DNA of 64,000 nucleotides from CAYJHC01 sp964369465 (GCA_964369465.1 CAYJEX010000003.1:26341-90340), one strand, 5' to 3'; counted from the first letter of the stretch, positions 8,129 to 19,000 are shown. Made by a program: numbers and translations. The notes: generated from the letters alone by a model not told the origin.

Positions 8129-9313
8129 TTATCTCATTTTTATTTTTCTTATTCTGTTTACATGTTTTTTTAGTTTATCGACAACGTATTCAACTTCATT
8201 TATTTCATTGAAAGCCCCAAAACTAAATCTAATTGCTCCTTCAATTTCATTATTATTCAACTTCATAGATTTTAGAACATGTGATATATTTTTTTTGTTA
8301 GATGAACATGCCGATCCTGTTGAAACATATATTCCGTCTTCCTCGAGCATATGTAATAGTACCTCTGCTCTTGTTCCTAAAAACGAAACATTTAAAATAT
8401 GAGGAGCACACATCCCTTTATTACTCTTTGTTGTAGAATGTTTAGGGCTATTTACTTTAATATCTAATATTTCATCTTCTATATTTTTTAACAAACAGTC
8501 TCTAATTGCTTTTATTTTGTTTGTGTCAATTTTTGTTCTTATAGCTTCTGCAAAGCCAACTATTCCTGCTATATTTTCTGTGCCAGATCTAAGACCTGCT
8601 TCTTGGCCTCCTCCAGTAATTTCTGGTATTAATCTTAAATTTTCTTTCAAAAATAACGCCCCAATTCCTTTTGGCCCATGTATTTTATGTGCACTAGTAG
8701 ATAAATAATCAATATTATTATATTCAAAATCTATCTTGTTATATGATTGGATTGCATCAACATGAAAATATATTTTGTTTTCTTTGTTTCTTTCTATATT
8801 TTTCATTTTAATATATTCCGCTATTTCATCAATTGGTTGAATCGTTCCAACCTCATTATTTACATGCATTATTGAAATAATATACGATTTATCTTCAGAT
8901 ATAAACGTATCTAACATTTCAGTATCTATTAAAGCTTCGGAGTTAACATTAAGTAATTTATTCTCCCAACCTTCTTTAGATAAATCGTTAATAGTATTAA
9001 GAATAGAAAGATGTTCTATAGAGGAAGAAATGATTATTGGTTTACTTCTTCTATTCAAATTACATGTTCCACGAATTGCTAAATTATTCGCTTCTGTACC
9101 TGAGCTTGTAAATATCATATTCGAAAACTTGTTTCGAAAAGAGTTAAGAATACTTTCTCTGTCATTTTTTATTTTCACTGAGCACTCATAGCCTAGTTGA
9201 TGAAGAGAGCTAGGATTTGCAAAATATTTATAGAATGATTCATTTATTACATTTGTTACATTTTCGTATTGTCGTGTTGTTGCACTATTATCTAAATAAC
9301 TTTTTATTTTCAT
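8129..9313 (-). CDS. iscS: Cysteine desulfurase (IscS/NifS family), partner of ThiI
   Basis: A 394-aa PLP enzyme that takes sulfur from cysteine. It has the N-terminal YLDNSATT, the PLP lysine in SAHKIHGPKGIGAL, and the persulfide cysteine in VSTGSACSSNK (group I loop). Adjacent to thiI, it probably supplies sulfur for 4-thiouridine, like the dedicated desulfurase next to thiI in Bacillus. The start is uncertain: the ATG at 9313 starts the family motif, but AAGGAG is about 16 nt away. A TTG at 9352 would overlap the terminator hairpin. Confidence 0.88.
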   Translation of the reverse strand: MKIKSYLDNSATTRQYENVTNVINESFYKYFANPSSLHQLGYECSVKIKNDRESILNSFRNKFSNMIFTSSGTEANNLAIRGTCNLNRRSKPIIISSSIEHLSILNTINDLSKEGWENKLLNVNSEALIDTEMLDTFISEDKSYIISIMHVNNEVGTIQPIDEIAEYIKMKNIERNKENKIYFHVDAIQSYNKIDFEYNNIDYLSTSAHKIHGPKGIGALFLKENLRLIPEITGGGQEAGLRSGTENIAGIVGFAEAIRTKIDTNKIKAIRDCLLKNIEDEILDIKVNSPKHSTTKSNKGMCAPHILNVSFLGTRAEVLLHMLEEDGIYVSTGSACSSNKKNISHVLKSMKLNNNEIEGAIRFSFGAFNEINEVEYVVDKLKKHVNRIRKIKMR

Positions 9314-9340
9314 AATTATATTTATATTTCTCCTTAGATT

Positions 9341-9365
9341 AAAAGGGAGCAATTTGCCCCCTTTT
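9341..9365 (-). terminator. Intrinsic terminator after rny
   Basis: A hairpin with 10-nt arms 9341-9350 and 9356-9365 (one G-T pair) and a 5-nt loop. On the minus strand the 3' arm ends in CCCTTTT, followed by AATC. It lies between rny and the desulfurase gene and may act as terminator or attenuator. Confidence 0.7.
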
Positions 9366-9382
9366 CTTTTGTTTTAATAGGA

Positions 9383-10924
9383 TTATTTTGCGTAATCTAT
9401 AGCTCTTGTTTCTCTTACTATATTTACTTTAATTTGTCCTGGATAATCCATATCATCTTCAATCTTCTTGGATATTTCTCTTGCTAATGCTGGTAATTCA
9501 TTGTCATTTATTTCTTCTGGTTTAGCAATTATCCTGATTTCTCTACCTGCTTGAATCGCGAAAGATTTTTCTACGCCTTTTGTAGTATTTGCAATATCTT
9601 CAAGCTTTTGTAATCTTTTAATATATGTCTCTAACGTTTCTCTTCGTGCTCCAGGTCTTGCTGCCGACAACGCATCAGCTGCAGTAACTAAAACAGCTTC
9701 TAATGACTTATGCTCATAATCTCCATGATGGGATGCCATACCATCTATAACAGTTTGCGACTCTTTATATTTTTTAAGAATTTCTATTCCAAGTTCAACG
9801 TGGCTTCCTTCTTTTTCATGATCTACAGCTTTCCCTATATCATGTAATAGTCCAGCTCTTTTTGCAATTTTAGTATCTAAGCCTAATTCTCCAGCCATTA
9901 ATCCTGCTAAGTTTGCAACTTCTACCGAATGTAGAAGAACATTCTGTCCATACGATGTTCTATACTTTAATCTTCCTAATAATTTAACAATTTCTGGATG
10001 TAAATTATGTATTCCAATATCAAATGTTGCTTGTTCTCCAGCTTCCTTAATTGTAGCCTCTACTTTTTTTTCTGATTTTTCAACAGTTTCTTCTATCCTT
10101 GCAGGGTGTATTCTGCCATCTACAATAAGTTTTTCAAGCGAAAGTCTTGCAACTTCTCTCCTTACTGGATCAAATCCTGATAATATAACAGCTTCTGGTG
10201 TATCATCGATTATTAGTTCTATTCCCGTTGCTGTTTCTAAAGCTCTTATATTTCTTCCTTCTCTTCCTATTATTCTTCCCTTCATCTCATCATTAGGTAA
10301 AGGTACAACAGAAACAGTTGATTCTGCAACATGATCTGCAGCATATCTTTGAATTGCGTTTGTTAAAATATTTTTTGCTCTTTTTTCACCTTCATCTTTT
10401 GCTTTTTCTTCTATTTCTTTAATCAATGATGATGCTTCTGCTCTTAAATCACTTTCTAAACTTTGTAGTAATATTTTCTTTGCTTCTTCAGCAGTATAAC
10501 CGGATATTTTTTGCAATTCTTCTAGTTGAACTTTATATATTTTTTCCAGGTCATTTTGTTTTGTTAATATATTCTGTTCTCTACTTGCAATACTTTGTTC
10601 TTTACGATCAATAGTATCTAATCTTTTATCAATAGATTCTTCTTTTTGAATAAGTCTATTTTCCGCCTTTGATATTTCGTTTCTTCTTTCTTTTATCTCT
10701 TTTTCTGCCTCTACTTTAATCTTGTGTGCATCTTCTTTGGCTTCTAATGCTATTTCTTTTTTTATTGAAATTACTTGGTTTTCTGCATCTAAAATAATAT
10801 TTTTTGCAGTTAATTCGGCACTTCCAACAGTTTTGTCTGCCATCACTTTTCTAAAAATGTATCCAATTAAAACACCTAATATAAGTGTGATTACTATAGA
10901 GGCGACAAGTACAATTGGGTGCAT
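9383..10924 (-). CDS. rny: Ribonuclease Y
   Basis: A 513-aa membrane-anchored endoribonuclease that starts bulk mRNA decay in Firmicutes. It has one N-terminal membrane segment (about 5-25), a long charged coiled coil (about 30-190), a KH domain with GRIIGREGRNIRALE, and an HD domain with HSVEVANLAG and LLHDIGKAVDHE. The length is typical (about 510-520). The ATG at 10924 has AAGGAGC upstream. It is preceded by a consensus SigA promoter and followed by a terminator, so it is probably monocistronic. Confidence 0.96.
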   Translation of the reverse strand: MHPIVLVASIVITLILGVLIGYIFRKVMADKTVGSAELTAKNIILDAENQVISIKKEIALEAKEDAHKIKVEAEKEIKERRNEISKAENRLIQKEESIDKRLDTIDRKEQSIASREQNILTKQNDLEKIYKVQLEELQKISGYTAEEAKKILLQSLESDLRAEASSLIKEIEEKAKDEGEKRAKNILTNAIQRYAADHVAESTVSVVPLPNDEMKGRIIGREGRNIRALETATGIELIIDDTPEAVILSGFDPVRREVARLSLEKLIVDGRIHPARIEETVEKSEKKVEATIKEAGEQATFDIGIHNLHPEIVKLLGRLKYRTSYGQNVLLHSVEVANLAGLMAGELGLDTKIAKRAGLLHDIGKAVDHEKEGSHVELGIEILKKYKESQTVIDGMASHHGDYEHKSLEAVLVTAADALSAARPGARRETLETYIKRLQKLEDIANTTKGVEKSFAIQAGREIRIIAKPEEINDNELPALAREISKKIEDDMDYPGQIKVNIVRETRAIDYAK

Positions 10925-10995
10925 ACTTTCGCTCCTTTCAATATAAAACAATTATTGTAAAATACATATCTACAATAAAAAAACATTCCACATAG

Positions 10996-11024
10996 ATTAT
11001 ATGCAAAATGTCTTAAAATGTCAA
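10996..11024 (-). promoter_or_regulatory. Consensus SigA promoter of rny
   Basis: TTGACA (11019-11024), a 17-bp spacer and TATAAT (10996-11001) on the minus strand. Both hexamers match the consensus exactly, about 70 bp before the rny start codon. Confidence 0.85.
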
Positions 11025-11085
11025 GATTTGATTTATTACCGTGTTAATATTTTGTAGTATTGTATATCTATTAAATAAATAATTT

Positions 11086-11655
11086 TCATACTACGTATTC
11101 TTTTATTTTTCCTTCATAGACTATTTCATTTTTAAAGTAATCATAAATATCAAACGGTCTCATATTATGGCTTTTTCTAAATTCTGGATGTATTAAGTCA
11201 GCTTTAATCAAGACATGTGACACATACTCTGAGCAAAAATATTTGTTTTTTCTCTTTAATCCAATTCCAAAAACAAGCATCCTGATCATTCCAAGGTAAT
11301 TATAGTTAAATTTCTTCTTATTATCCCAATCATCTTCTATGATTTCTTTTATTATATTATAGTTTCTTTCGCTTATTTTAAGTTTTAAAACAGCAATCTG
11401 TCCTTCTTCTTTATTTCGATCGTAATGACCCTCTTTAATACTTTCTTTTACCAAACCAGCATTAAAAGGATTATGCATTTTTTTTCGAGAAAATGACTGC
11501 ATTTTTTCAAAAGAATTATCTAAAGAAATGGAAACGTGTGAATATTTAACACCTTCATATCTATCTCCAAATTTCATTTTTCCTCTCATTACTATAAGTC
11601 TTCCCACGTTTGTTTTAACATTACTAAGAAGAAGATACACTTCTTTATTTTTCAT
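11086..11655 (-). CDS. Permuted papain-fold (YiiX/NlpC-P60-like) cysteine hydrolase, uncharacterised
   Basis: A 189-aa protein without a signal peptide. VKYSHVSISLD near residue 40 and YFCSEYVSHVLI near 140 give a histidine-first, cysteine-later order, as in circularly permuted papain-fold (YiiX/YebB-type) proteins. The substrate is unknown; relatives act on peptides or lipids. It stands alone, with a promoter (TTGCAT-18-TATAAT, 11709-11738) upstream. The fold call rests on these two motifs. Confidence 0.6.
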   Translation of the reverse strand: MKNKEVYLLLSNVKTNVGRLIVMRGKMKFGDRYEGVKYSHVSISLDNSFEKMQSFSRKKMHNPFNAGLVKESIKEGHYDRNKEEGQIAVLKLKISERNYNIIKEIIEDDWDNKKKFNYNYLGMIRMLVFGIGLKRKNKYFCSEYVSHVLIKADLIHPEFRKSHNMRPFDIYDYFKNEIVYEGKIKEYVV

Positions 11656-11708
11656 CCTATCCTAAAATCCTCCAAACTTTTCAAGTAATATTTTATCGCA
11701 CATCTTTA

Positions 11709-11738
11709 ATTATAACATACAAAATCTATCTTATGCAA
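11709..11738 (-). promoter_or_regulatory. SigA-type promoter of the papain-fold gene
   Basis: TTGCAT (11733-11738), an 18-bp spacer and a perfect TATAAT (11709-11714) on the minus strand, about 55 bp before the start codon. Confidence 0.6.
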
Positions 11739-11806
11739 ATTTTATCACGAAATCATTTATTATTTTGCAAGAGATTCAATAGAACCCGAATAATTTCCCC
11801 GCAATT

Positions 11807-12538
11807 TTATTCATTTAATTCATCTATTATTTTTTTTGCCATGTTATCTATGTTTGTTGAAATATAAGATTCTTTTTCCAAATATATTGGCTGACCATAA
11901 TTTGTGGAAATCAAAATATTTTCATCATATTGAATTATGCCTAAAGAATCAAGTCCTAACGAATTTGAAATTTCTAATACAGATGGAGTTAACTTTCTTT
12001 CAATTAATTCAAAATTTGCTTTGTTCAATACATATTTAAGATTTTTCACTCCGACATCTTTTAAATATGTTGCAAGTATTTCGCCATCTCTTATTGAAGG
12101 TATATTTGCTTCAATAGTAAGTATACACATATCTACATTTGTAGTAGCTAATTTAATATATGAACTGTCTCCTGAAAAAGAATCGATAATAATATAATCA
12201 AACTGTGAATCCAAAATATTATATAATTTTATCAAATCTTTTTCATCTATGTTCTTTTCATCACGAAAATATGCTCCAGCCAAAATATATAAATGATCAA
12301 ATCTTTTATCTCGAACAAGACCTTGCCTAACTCGGCACAATCCATTCAATACATCTAGGATATTAAAAACCACTTTACTTTCTAAGCCTAAATATATATC
12401 TAAATTTTTTAGGCTCAAGTCTAAGTCAACTAAAGCCACTTTGTATCCTTTATCAGCTAAAGCTACTCCAATATTTGATGTGAAAAACGTTCTTCCTGTG
12501 CCACCTTTACCTGAAGCGATAAGTATTTTTTTTGCCAT
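11807..12538 (-). CDS. MinD/FlhG-like deviant-Walker ATPase with Arg in place of the P-loop Lys
   Basis: A 243-aa ParA/MinD-superfamily protein. The N-terminus reads ILIASGKGGTGRTFFTSN. The signature lysine (K11) is present, but residue 16, normally the ATP-binding lysine of KGGxGKT, is Arg (codon AGA). VALVDLDLSLKNLDIYLGL and DYIIIDSFSGD (switch II) are recognisable. There is no clear amphipathic membrane helix at the C-terminus. Family members place division sites, flagella or plasmids in the cell. No minC, minE or flagellar genes are nearby, so the role is unknown and ATPase activity is doubtful. Confidence 0.75.
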   Translation of the reverse strand: MAKKILIASGKGGTGRTFFTSNIGVALADKGYKVALVDLDLSLKNLDIYLGLESKVVFNILDVLNGLCRVRQGLVRDKRFDHLYILAGAYFRDEKNIDEKDLIKLYNILDSQFDYIIIDSFSGDSSYIKLATTNVDMCILTIEANIPSIRDGEILATYLKDVGVKNLKYVLNKANFELIERKLTPSVLEISNSLGLDSLGIIQYDENILISTNYGQPIYLEKESYISTNIDNMAKKIIDELNE

Positions 12539-12604
12539 ATTATTATTTCTTTCTTAAATTAAAATTAGAATATTTATTGTATTTGAGAATATAGTTCGAA
12601 AAAA

Positions 12605-13282
12605 TTATATTAAATTCAAATTTTTCATGCTAGTAAATTTTCCGTCTCCAATGATAATATGATCTAATACTTTTATGCCCATAATTTCTCCTACCTGTAT
12701 CAACCTCTTTGTTACATTGATATCTTCATTGCTAGGTTCAGGATTTCCACTCGGGTGATTATGAACCAATATTATTGCTGCTGCATTAGATCTTATTGCC
12801 CAAAAGAATGTTTCTCTTGGATTAACAATACTAGATGAAATATCGCCTATGGAAATGTTTTTTTCTTCAATTATTTCCCCTTTTGTGTTTAACATCAGAA
12901 TATTAAAATGTTCCTTTTGATAATATCTCATTCTTTCCATGAACAAATTAGATACATCCTCAGCTGATAAGATGTGGTCTTTTCTTTCCTTAGGAAATGT
13001 TGCAATTCGTTTTCCTAATTCTATTGCAGCTTTTATTTCGCATGATTTTGCAGGTCCAATTCCTTTAACATTGGAAATTTCTTCAATTGAACATCGTTCT
13101 AAGTATGCAATTCCTTCTTTATTTAATGATACAACTTCTTCTGCAATATTTGTTGCTGATTTGTCCTTGAATCCTGTTCTAATAAAAAGCGAAATCAACT
13201 CTATATTCGATAATGATTCTGCGCCATATTTCAATAATTTTTCTCTAGGTCTTTCGTATATTGGTAATTCTTTTAATTTCAT
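12605..13282 (-). CDS. radC: RadC family JAB-domain DNA repair protein
   Basis: A 225-aa protein. It has an N-terminal UPF0758 helix-hairpin-helix region (EEISNVKGIGPAKSCEIKAAIELG) and a C-terminal JAB/MPN metalloprotease-like domain with LVHNHPSGNPEPSNED. The role in DNA metabolism is unsettled in the literature. The ATG at 13282 has GGGAGGAT upstream; an earlier in-frame start at 13318 lacks a site. It is 53 bp downstream of the DUF1015 gene and probably in the same transcript. Confidence 0.92.
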   Translation of the reverse strand: MKLKELPIYERPREKLLKYGAESLSNIELISLFIRTGFKDKSATNIAEEVVSLNKEGIAYLERCSIEEISNVKGIGPAKSCEIKAAIELGKRIATFPKERKDHILSAEDVSNLFMERMRYYQKEHFNILMLNTKGEIIEEKNISIGDISSSIVNPRETFFWAIRSNAAAIILVHNHPSGNPEPSNEDINVTKRLIQVGEIMGIKVLDHIIIGDGKFTSMKNLNLI

Positions 13283-13335
13283 TTTATCCTCCCTACAATA
13301 ATAATATATAGGGGGCATTTTTATTTACATTATCT

Positions 13336-14577
13336 CTAACTCAACTTATGTATGAATAATCCACTGCCCATTTTAGGCTCGAACCATGTTGATTTTGGTG
13401 GCATTATCATACCACTGTCTGCCACATTAATTAAATCTTCTATATTAACTGGGAATGTGGAAAATGCAATTTTCATATCACTGTCTATTCTTTCTTCTAA
13501 TCCCTGTAGACCTCTTATTCCACCGACAAAATCTATTCTATCATCTGTTCTTGGATCATTTATCCCCAAAATCGGTGAAAGTATATTATTTTGCAAAATA
13601 GAAACATCTAACGAATCCACAGGATTTTCTGGTATTATCGACTTTTTCGCATTCAACTTGTACCATTTCTTTTCCACATACATACCAAATTCTCCTTTTT
13701 CTGATGGTTTATGAGGATTTTTAACTTCAATAATATCAAAATTAGCTTTTTCAATTTTTTTCAAGAGTTGATCAACAGACAAGCCATTCAAGTCTTTTAT
13801 GACTCTATTATAATCATAGATTTTCAAATCACTATCAGGGAAAATCGCACCCATAAAATAATTGTAATTCTCGTCACCAGACGTGTTATTCTCTTTTCTT
13901 CTTTTCATACAAACATTATAAGCAGATGCCGTTCTATGATGCCCGTCAGCAATATATAGATCCTCGTCTTTAAACAAATGTACTATTTCAGAGATAATAT
14001 CTTTATCTATAATTTTCCATAAAGTATGAACTATGCCATCTTTCAGATTTATATTATATAATGGTTCGTTACAATCTGCATAGTAATTTATTATATTTTT
14101 AATTTTTATTTTATTTTTATCTTTGTATGTCAAAAAAATAGGCTCTGTCTGCGCATCTACAGTATCAAAATGATTAGTTCTATCTTCTTCTTTTTCTATA
14201 CGTGTTAGTTCATGCTTCTTTACAATATTCTCATTATAGTCGTCTACAGATACTAATCCTACAAGGCCAGTTTGGACATTATCTTTCATAACTTGTCTAT
14301 ACACATATAAAGATTCATCATTATCAACTAACATAAAATTACTGTCAATGAATTTATGTAAATTTTCCTTAGCTTTATTATATACTTCTTGACAATGCTC
14401 ATCTTTTATATCAGGCAAATCTATTTCAGATCTGGAAATATGTAAAAATGACAGTGGATTATCTTTTGCTATTTTTTTTGCTTCTTCTGTACTCATAACA
14501 TCATATGGCAAAGATATAATTTGCTTTGCATTTTTTTCATTAGGTCTAACAGCTTTAAAAGCCTTAATTTTGGCCAT
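13336..14577 (-). CDS. DUF1015 (SbnI-like) protein
   Basis: A 413-aa protein beginning MAKIKAFKAVRPNEK. It contains the family motifs ISLPYDVMSTEEA, IADGHHRTASAYNV (ParB-like fold) and the C-terminal IMPPKSTWFEPKMGSGLFIHKL. DUF1015 proteins share the fold of SbnI/SerK, which are free-serine kinases, so a small-molecule kinase role is possible but unproven. In clostridia they are often near serine biosynthesis genes; here the gene follows cmk, overlapping it by 14 bp. AAGGAGG precedes the chosen ATG. Confidence 0.85.
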   Translation of the reverse strand: MAKIKAFKAVRPNEKNAKQIISLPYDVMSTEEAKKIAKDNPLSFLHISRSEIDLPDIKDEHCQEVYNKAKENLHKFIDSNFMLVDNDESLYVYRQVMKDNVQTGLVGLVSVDDYNENIVKKHELTRIEKEEDRTNHFDTVDAQTEPIFLTYKDKNKIKIKNIINYYADCNEPLYNINLKDGIVHTLWKIIDKDIISEIVHLFKDEDLYIADGHHRTASAYNVCMKRRKENNTSGDENYNYFMGAIFPDSDLKIYDYNRVIKDLNGLSVDQLLKKIEKANFDIIEVKNPHKPSEKGEFGMYVEKKWYKLNAKKSIIPENPVDSLDVSILQNNILSPILGINDPRTDDRIDFVGGIRGLQGLEERIDSDMKIAFSTFPVNIEDLINVADSGMIMPPKSTWFEPKMGSGLFIHKLS

Positions 14578-15232
14578 TTTTAACCTCCTTTTTAATATGT
14601 TCAATAACTTCATGTATACTCATATTTGTTGTATCTATAAGTTTTGCATCTTTAGCTTGGCAAAGCGGATTAAGCTTTCTCGTCATATCATTGTTATCTC
14701 TTTGCTCGATGTCTTTTTTTACATCTTCAACGGTAATCTTTTCTCCTTTTTCAAGGAGCTCTTTATATCTTCTATTAGCTCTTACATCAACTGAAGCAAC
14801 CATATAATATTTATATTCTGCATCATTCAATACATTTGTTCCTATATCTCTTCCATCCATAATCACACTTTTTGTTTGTCCAATATGCCTTTGAATAGCA
14901 ACAAGTTTTGATCTAATTTGTTTTAGAGCTGATGACTTTGACGCCATCATTGATACTTCCGGAGTCCTAATTTTATCATTAACATTCTTGCCATCTAAGA
15001 TTATATCTCCAGAAAAGAAATCTATGGTTGTATTATCTATAAGATCTTTTAATTTTTTAGAGTCGTTCAAGTCAACATTGTTATTTATTATTTTCAAAGC
15101 AATTGCTCTATACATAGCACCCGTATCAATATATTCAATATTTAATTCTTTCGCCAAAGTTTTTGCAATTGTACTTTTTCCTGAGCCTCCTGGACCATCT
15201 ATAGCAATGCGTATTAGCTTGTCTTTAGTCAT
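14564..15232 (-). CDS. cmk: Cytidylate kinase
   Basis: A 222-aa nucleoside monophosphate kinase that phosphorylates CMP and dCMP. It has the P-loop IDGPGGSGKSTIAK, the substrate motif YIDTGAMYRAIALK and VIMDGRDIGTNVL. Length is typical for bacterial Cmk. AGGAG precedes the ATG. It overlaps the DUF1015 start, suggesting translational coupling. Confidence 0.96.
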   Translation of the reverse strand: MTKDKLIRIAIDGPGGSGKSTIAKTLAKELNIEYIDTGAMYRAIALKIINNNVDLNDSKKLKDLIDNTTIDFFSGDIILDGKNVNDKIRTPEVSMMASKSSALKQIRSKLVAIQRHIGQTKSVIMDGRDIGTNVLNDAEYKYYMVASVDVRANRRYKELLEKGEKITVEDVKKDIEQRDNNDMTRKLNPLCQAKDAKLIDTTNMSIHEVIEHIKKEVKNGQN

Positions 15233-15301
15233 ATATAGTTCTCCTCAAAAACAACATATATCATGCATGAAATAACATTTATATATGTTAAAGTTTTTAT
15301 T

Positions 15302-15760
15302 TTACTTATTTTTGGAAATTAAGCCTTCTATTTCTGCAATAAAAGTATTGATATCTGTAAATTGTCTATAAACCGAAGCAAACCTAACATATGCTACTTG
15401 ATCCAACTCTTTTAATTCATCCATGATAAATTCGCCAATATAAGTACTACTTATTTCTTTTTCCATAGTATTACTTATACCTTTTTCTAATTTACTTACA
15501 ATTTTTTCAATTTGTGATACTTTAACAGGTCTTTTTTCACAAGCTTTTATTATACCTTTCGTGATTTTGTCAGAGTCAAATATTTCTCTACTTCCATCTT
15601 TTTTCACTACCATAATTATTATTGCTTCAATTTTTTCATACGTAGTAAATCTTTTTTGACATTTCTCACATTCTCGTCTTCTTCTTATGCTATATCCATC
15701 CTCTGTAGACCTAGAATCCAAAACTCTGCTTCCTGGATTTTCACAATATGGGCATCTCAT
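15302..15760 (-). CDS. nrdR: Transcriptional repressor NrdR
   Basis: A 152-aa repressor of ribonucleotide reductase genes. It has an N-terminal zinc ribbon with Cys 3, 6, 31 and 34 (MRCPYCENPG, CEKCQKRFTTYE) and an ATP-cone from about 49 to 139 that senses ATP/dATP. The ATG at 15760 has GGGAGG upstream; a longer in-frame reading to 15889 lacks conservation. It lies 69 bp before cmk on the same strand. No reductase gene is in the window. Confidence 0.96.
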   Translation of the reverse strand: MRCPYCENPGSRVLDSRSTEDGYSIRRRRECEKCQKRFTTYEKIEAIIIMVVKKDGSREIFDSDKITKGIIKACEKRPVKVSQIEKIVSKLEKGISNTMEKEISSTYIGEFIMDELKELDQVAYVRFASVYRQFTDINTFIAEIEGLISKNK

Positions 15761-16012
15761 ATATTGCCTCCCGTATAATACATTTAATAACTTAAATATA
15801 TTATAATTCTTTTTTATGAAATCGTATATATGTTTATTAAAAAAACTAAGTATTTTACAGAAAGAGTTTGGGAAATAATTTTTCTGCATTTATTTTAATT
15901 TTTTAGTTTATTATAATATAATTTAATTATCTATTTATTTTTCAATATAAATAAATGGTCCCCGAAAGAAGCCATTTACTTATAAATCTTTTTTTCATTA
16001 TTATTCAACTGT

Positions 16013-19000
16013 CTATAACTTTTCTATATATTTTTTTGTGAATTCATCTATTGGCATTGGTTTATCAAATAAATACCCTTGTCCTACTCTACAATTCATT
16101 TCTTTAAGCACTTCATATTGCTCTTCATTTTCAATTCCTTCAGCTACTGAAGTAAGGTTCTCCATTTCAGAACATAAGTTCAATACCATTTTTGTAAGAA
16201 TTTTTGATTTAATATTTTCATTTATATCTTTAGTCAAGCTCATATCTATTTTGATTTCATCATAATCAGACAATTTTAGCGCCGCTAAGTTTGAATATCC
16301 ACTTCCAAAGTCGTCTAAGGATATCGTAAATCCAGCTTTCGAAAGATTAGAAATAGTTTTTGAGAGAACTACATCACATGAAGCACTAATTGTCTCTGTA
16401 ATCTCTATAATAATAGAAGATTTTTTTATGGAATATTTTTCACATAAATCGGTAAAAACATCAACTATACCTTCAACATTTATAGTCATTCTCGAACAAT
16501 TTACTGAAATTGGTATTTCTTCTTTTAATCCCTTTTCTTCCCATTTTTTTAATGTTTTACAAACAGTTTCAAATACAAAAATGTCAATTTTTGAGATAAT
16601 TCCTGCTTTTTCGTAAAAAGGTATGAATTCTATAGGAGTTTGGATTTCACCATAAGCATTTTTTCTTCTCACTAATGCTTCTGCGCCATTACATTCTCTT
16701 TTTTCAATATTCACTTGTGGCTGCAAATATACAACAAACTTTCCGTCCATAATTTCTTTTTCCAAATTTTCCGAAAGTATTTGGTCATAATTTTTAAATT
16801 GTGGATTTTCTCCCTCTTTTTGTTCTTCGTGATAATTTTTATTCCAAGTAAATCCTACTGAAGCGTCAAATTCTTCTTCATCTATTTTACTCTTTAATAA
16901 CTTTATGTTATCTTCAAAATTTTCTTCAGATATGTTCTTTTTAAGAACTACAAATTCGTCCCCAGCGACTCTATAGCAGTCTTCATCAAAAATTTCTTTC
17001 AAATGATTAGCTACTATTTTTAGTACTTTATCTCCCTCAGCCATTCCTTTGCTTTCATTTATGGTAGACAAATCAACATCTATATATGAGACTCCTAATG
17101 ATTCAATGTCTTCATTACTTATCTCATCTAAAGATTTTCTAAAGCTGTTGCGATTCTTAATTTCTGTAAGAGTATCATAATAACTCAAATCACTGAGTTC
17201 TTCTAACAATTCAGTTTCATCAAGAAAAGCCCCAATAAATTTTGATATTGATCGCAATAGGTAAATTTTATCGGTATTTATTTTAGGGTTGTCTGTTCCT
17301 ATAAATCCAAGTGCCTTCCCTTCTCTGTCTCTAAGAGGAGCCGCAATTAAAGAAGTGATTCCTTGTGCTTCTAAAATTTGATACTCTTCTGAGTTTGTAT
17401 CTACATCCTCATCCAAAGCATTAATATAAAATTCCTCTCCTTCTTCAAATTTCTCAAACCATCGTGCAGCTACTTCAAATGGTACTTTCTGTAAATTATC
17501 AATAAAAGGTTCTGCTCCCTCATTACACCATTCATATGTATTGTTAAGATATTGGTTATCTTCAGTAATTTGAAAAATATAGCTCCTTTCTGCCTTATAA
17601 AATTTACCAACAATATCTAGAATCTTACCTATTGCTATCTCAGGGCCTTCTCCCGAATGAAGCATATTTATACAAGTGAGAAGAAGTTTTTCTTCTTCAA
17701 GTTTCACTTTCATTTCAGATTCCAAAGATGTTAATTTTGTTACATCAGTTGCCATTTCTAGTCTAACAAGTTTTCCTTCCATAGGAATCAACTTGTCTTT
17801 TAATAAATATGTCTTTTCAAATATTGGATTATAAAATGTCCACTCATAGAAATCTTTATCCGTTAATATGGCATTAGTACAAAAATCGCAAGGTTCTTTT
17901 TTCCCTTGCAAAAGTTCATAACACAGTTTACCCTTCCATTCTTTTTCCTCAGGGTACCCCAAAAGGGCTAAGGCAGCTCTATTCAAATACAAAACTTCAT
18001 ATGTATCTATGTCTGAAATATAAACAACATCATCTGCACTATCTGTTATATAAGCAGATACTTTTCCATACTCAGTAAGCGCTTCCACTGTCCCTTCTAA
18101 ATGCTCTCTTTGAGTTACTAGAGAAATTATTTTAGCAACATATTGCAAACTATTTATTTCTTTTTCTGTCCAGATCCTAACTTTAGTACAATCATCAAGC
18201 CCGATGAAAAATGGAATATAGTCGTCTTTTTTTACTTGTACATGTAAAAATGCTTTTATTTGCTGCTCTTCCATTAATTCATAAGCCGGATCTTGTTTTT
18301 TTATAGCTTGTAAGTTATTTGAATAAATAACGCCTCCTTTTGCTGAAATAAATAAATTGTTTAAAATTTCATTTGATACATTCTGCAAGTTTTCTTTTTC
18401 TTTACTTATCCCGTCTTTGCACCATTCAAAGGTGTTACTATATGTATTTCCATAATCAAAAGTTTCTAGAATAAAGCATCTATCGGCATTATACTTTTCA
18501 CATATATACTTTAAAGAAGCATCTATTGCCCTTTCTTCTCCATTATCACTATATATTATCTCAAATATTGAAGAAATTACATCATAGTCAAAATATGCTT
18601 CAGCCATTCTTTCGGCACTTTCAACTTTTGTCAAATTCAACATACTGCTATTAACTAAAGATTCATCATAAATTATGTGTATATTTTTTCCTTTATATTT
18701 TGCTTGATACAAGGCTTTATCGCTCGCTTTGTATAATTCTTCATATGTTAGTCCTGCCTCTGGATATTTTGCTATACCCATACTCACTGTAATAGAACAT
18801 TCTCTATATTCTCTATGCGAAGAATATCTTTTATTTATAGTTTTTAAAATTCTTTCTGCTATTTCTTCTATGTCTTCTTTGTTTTTTAAATTTTTAGCAA
18901 AAATGACAAATTCATCTCCTCCTAGCCTGCCAAGCACATCATTTTCTGAAAATATTTCTCTTAGAATTTCTCCCATTTCTCTTAAAATCATATCTCCAAA

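Noticed and set aside
9313..9352. TTG start for the cysteine desulfurase at 9352
   Set aside because: The added 13 residues come from the terminator hairpin and lack family conservation, although the ATG at 9313 has an over-long spacing to AAGGAG.
11807..12538. Nitrogenase reductase or Mrp-type Fe-S carrier
   Set aside because: No CxxC or NifH signature cysteines; the protein fits MinD/FlhG better.
15953..15977. c-di-GMP riboswitch or terminator near the large EAL gene
   Set aside because: Only a 6-bp stem with a 13-nt loop and none of the conserved GEMM motifs, downstream of the gene and not in a leader.
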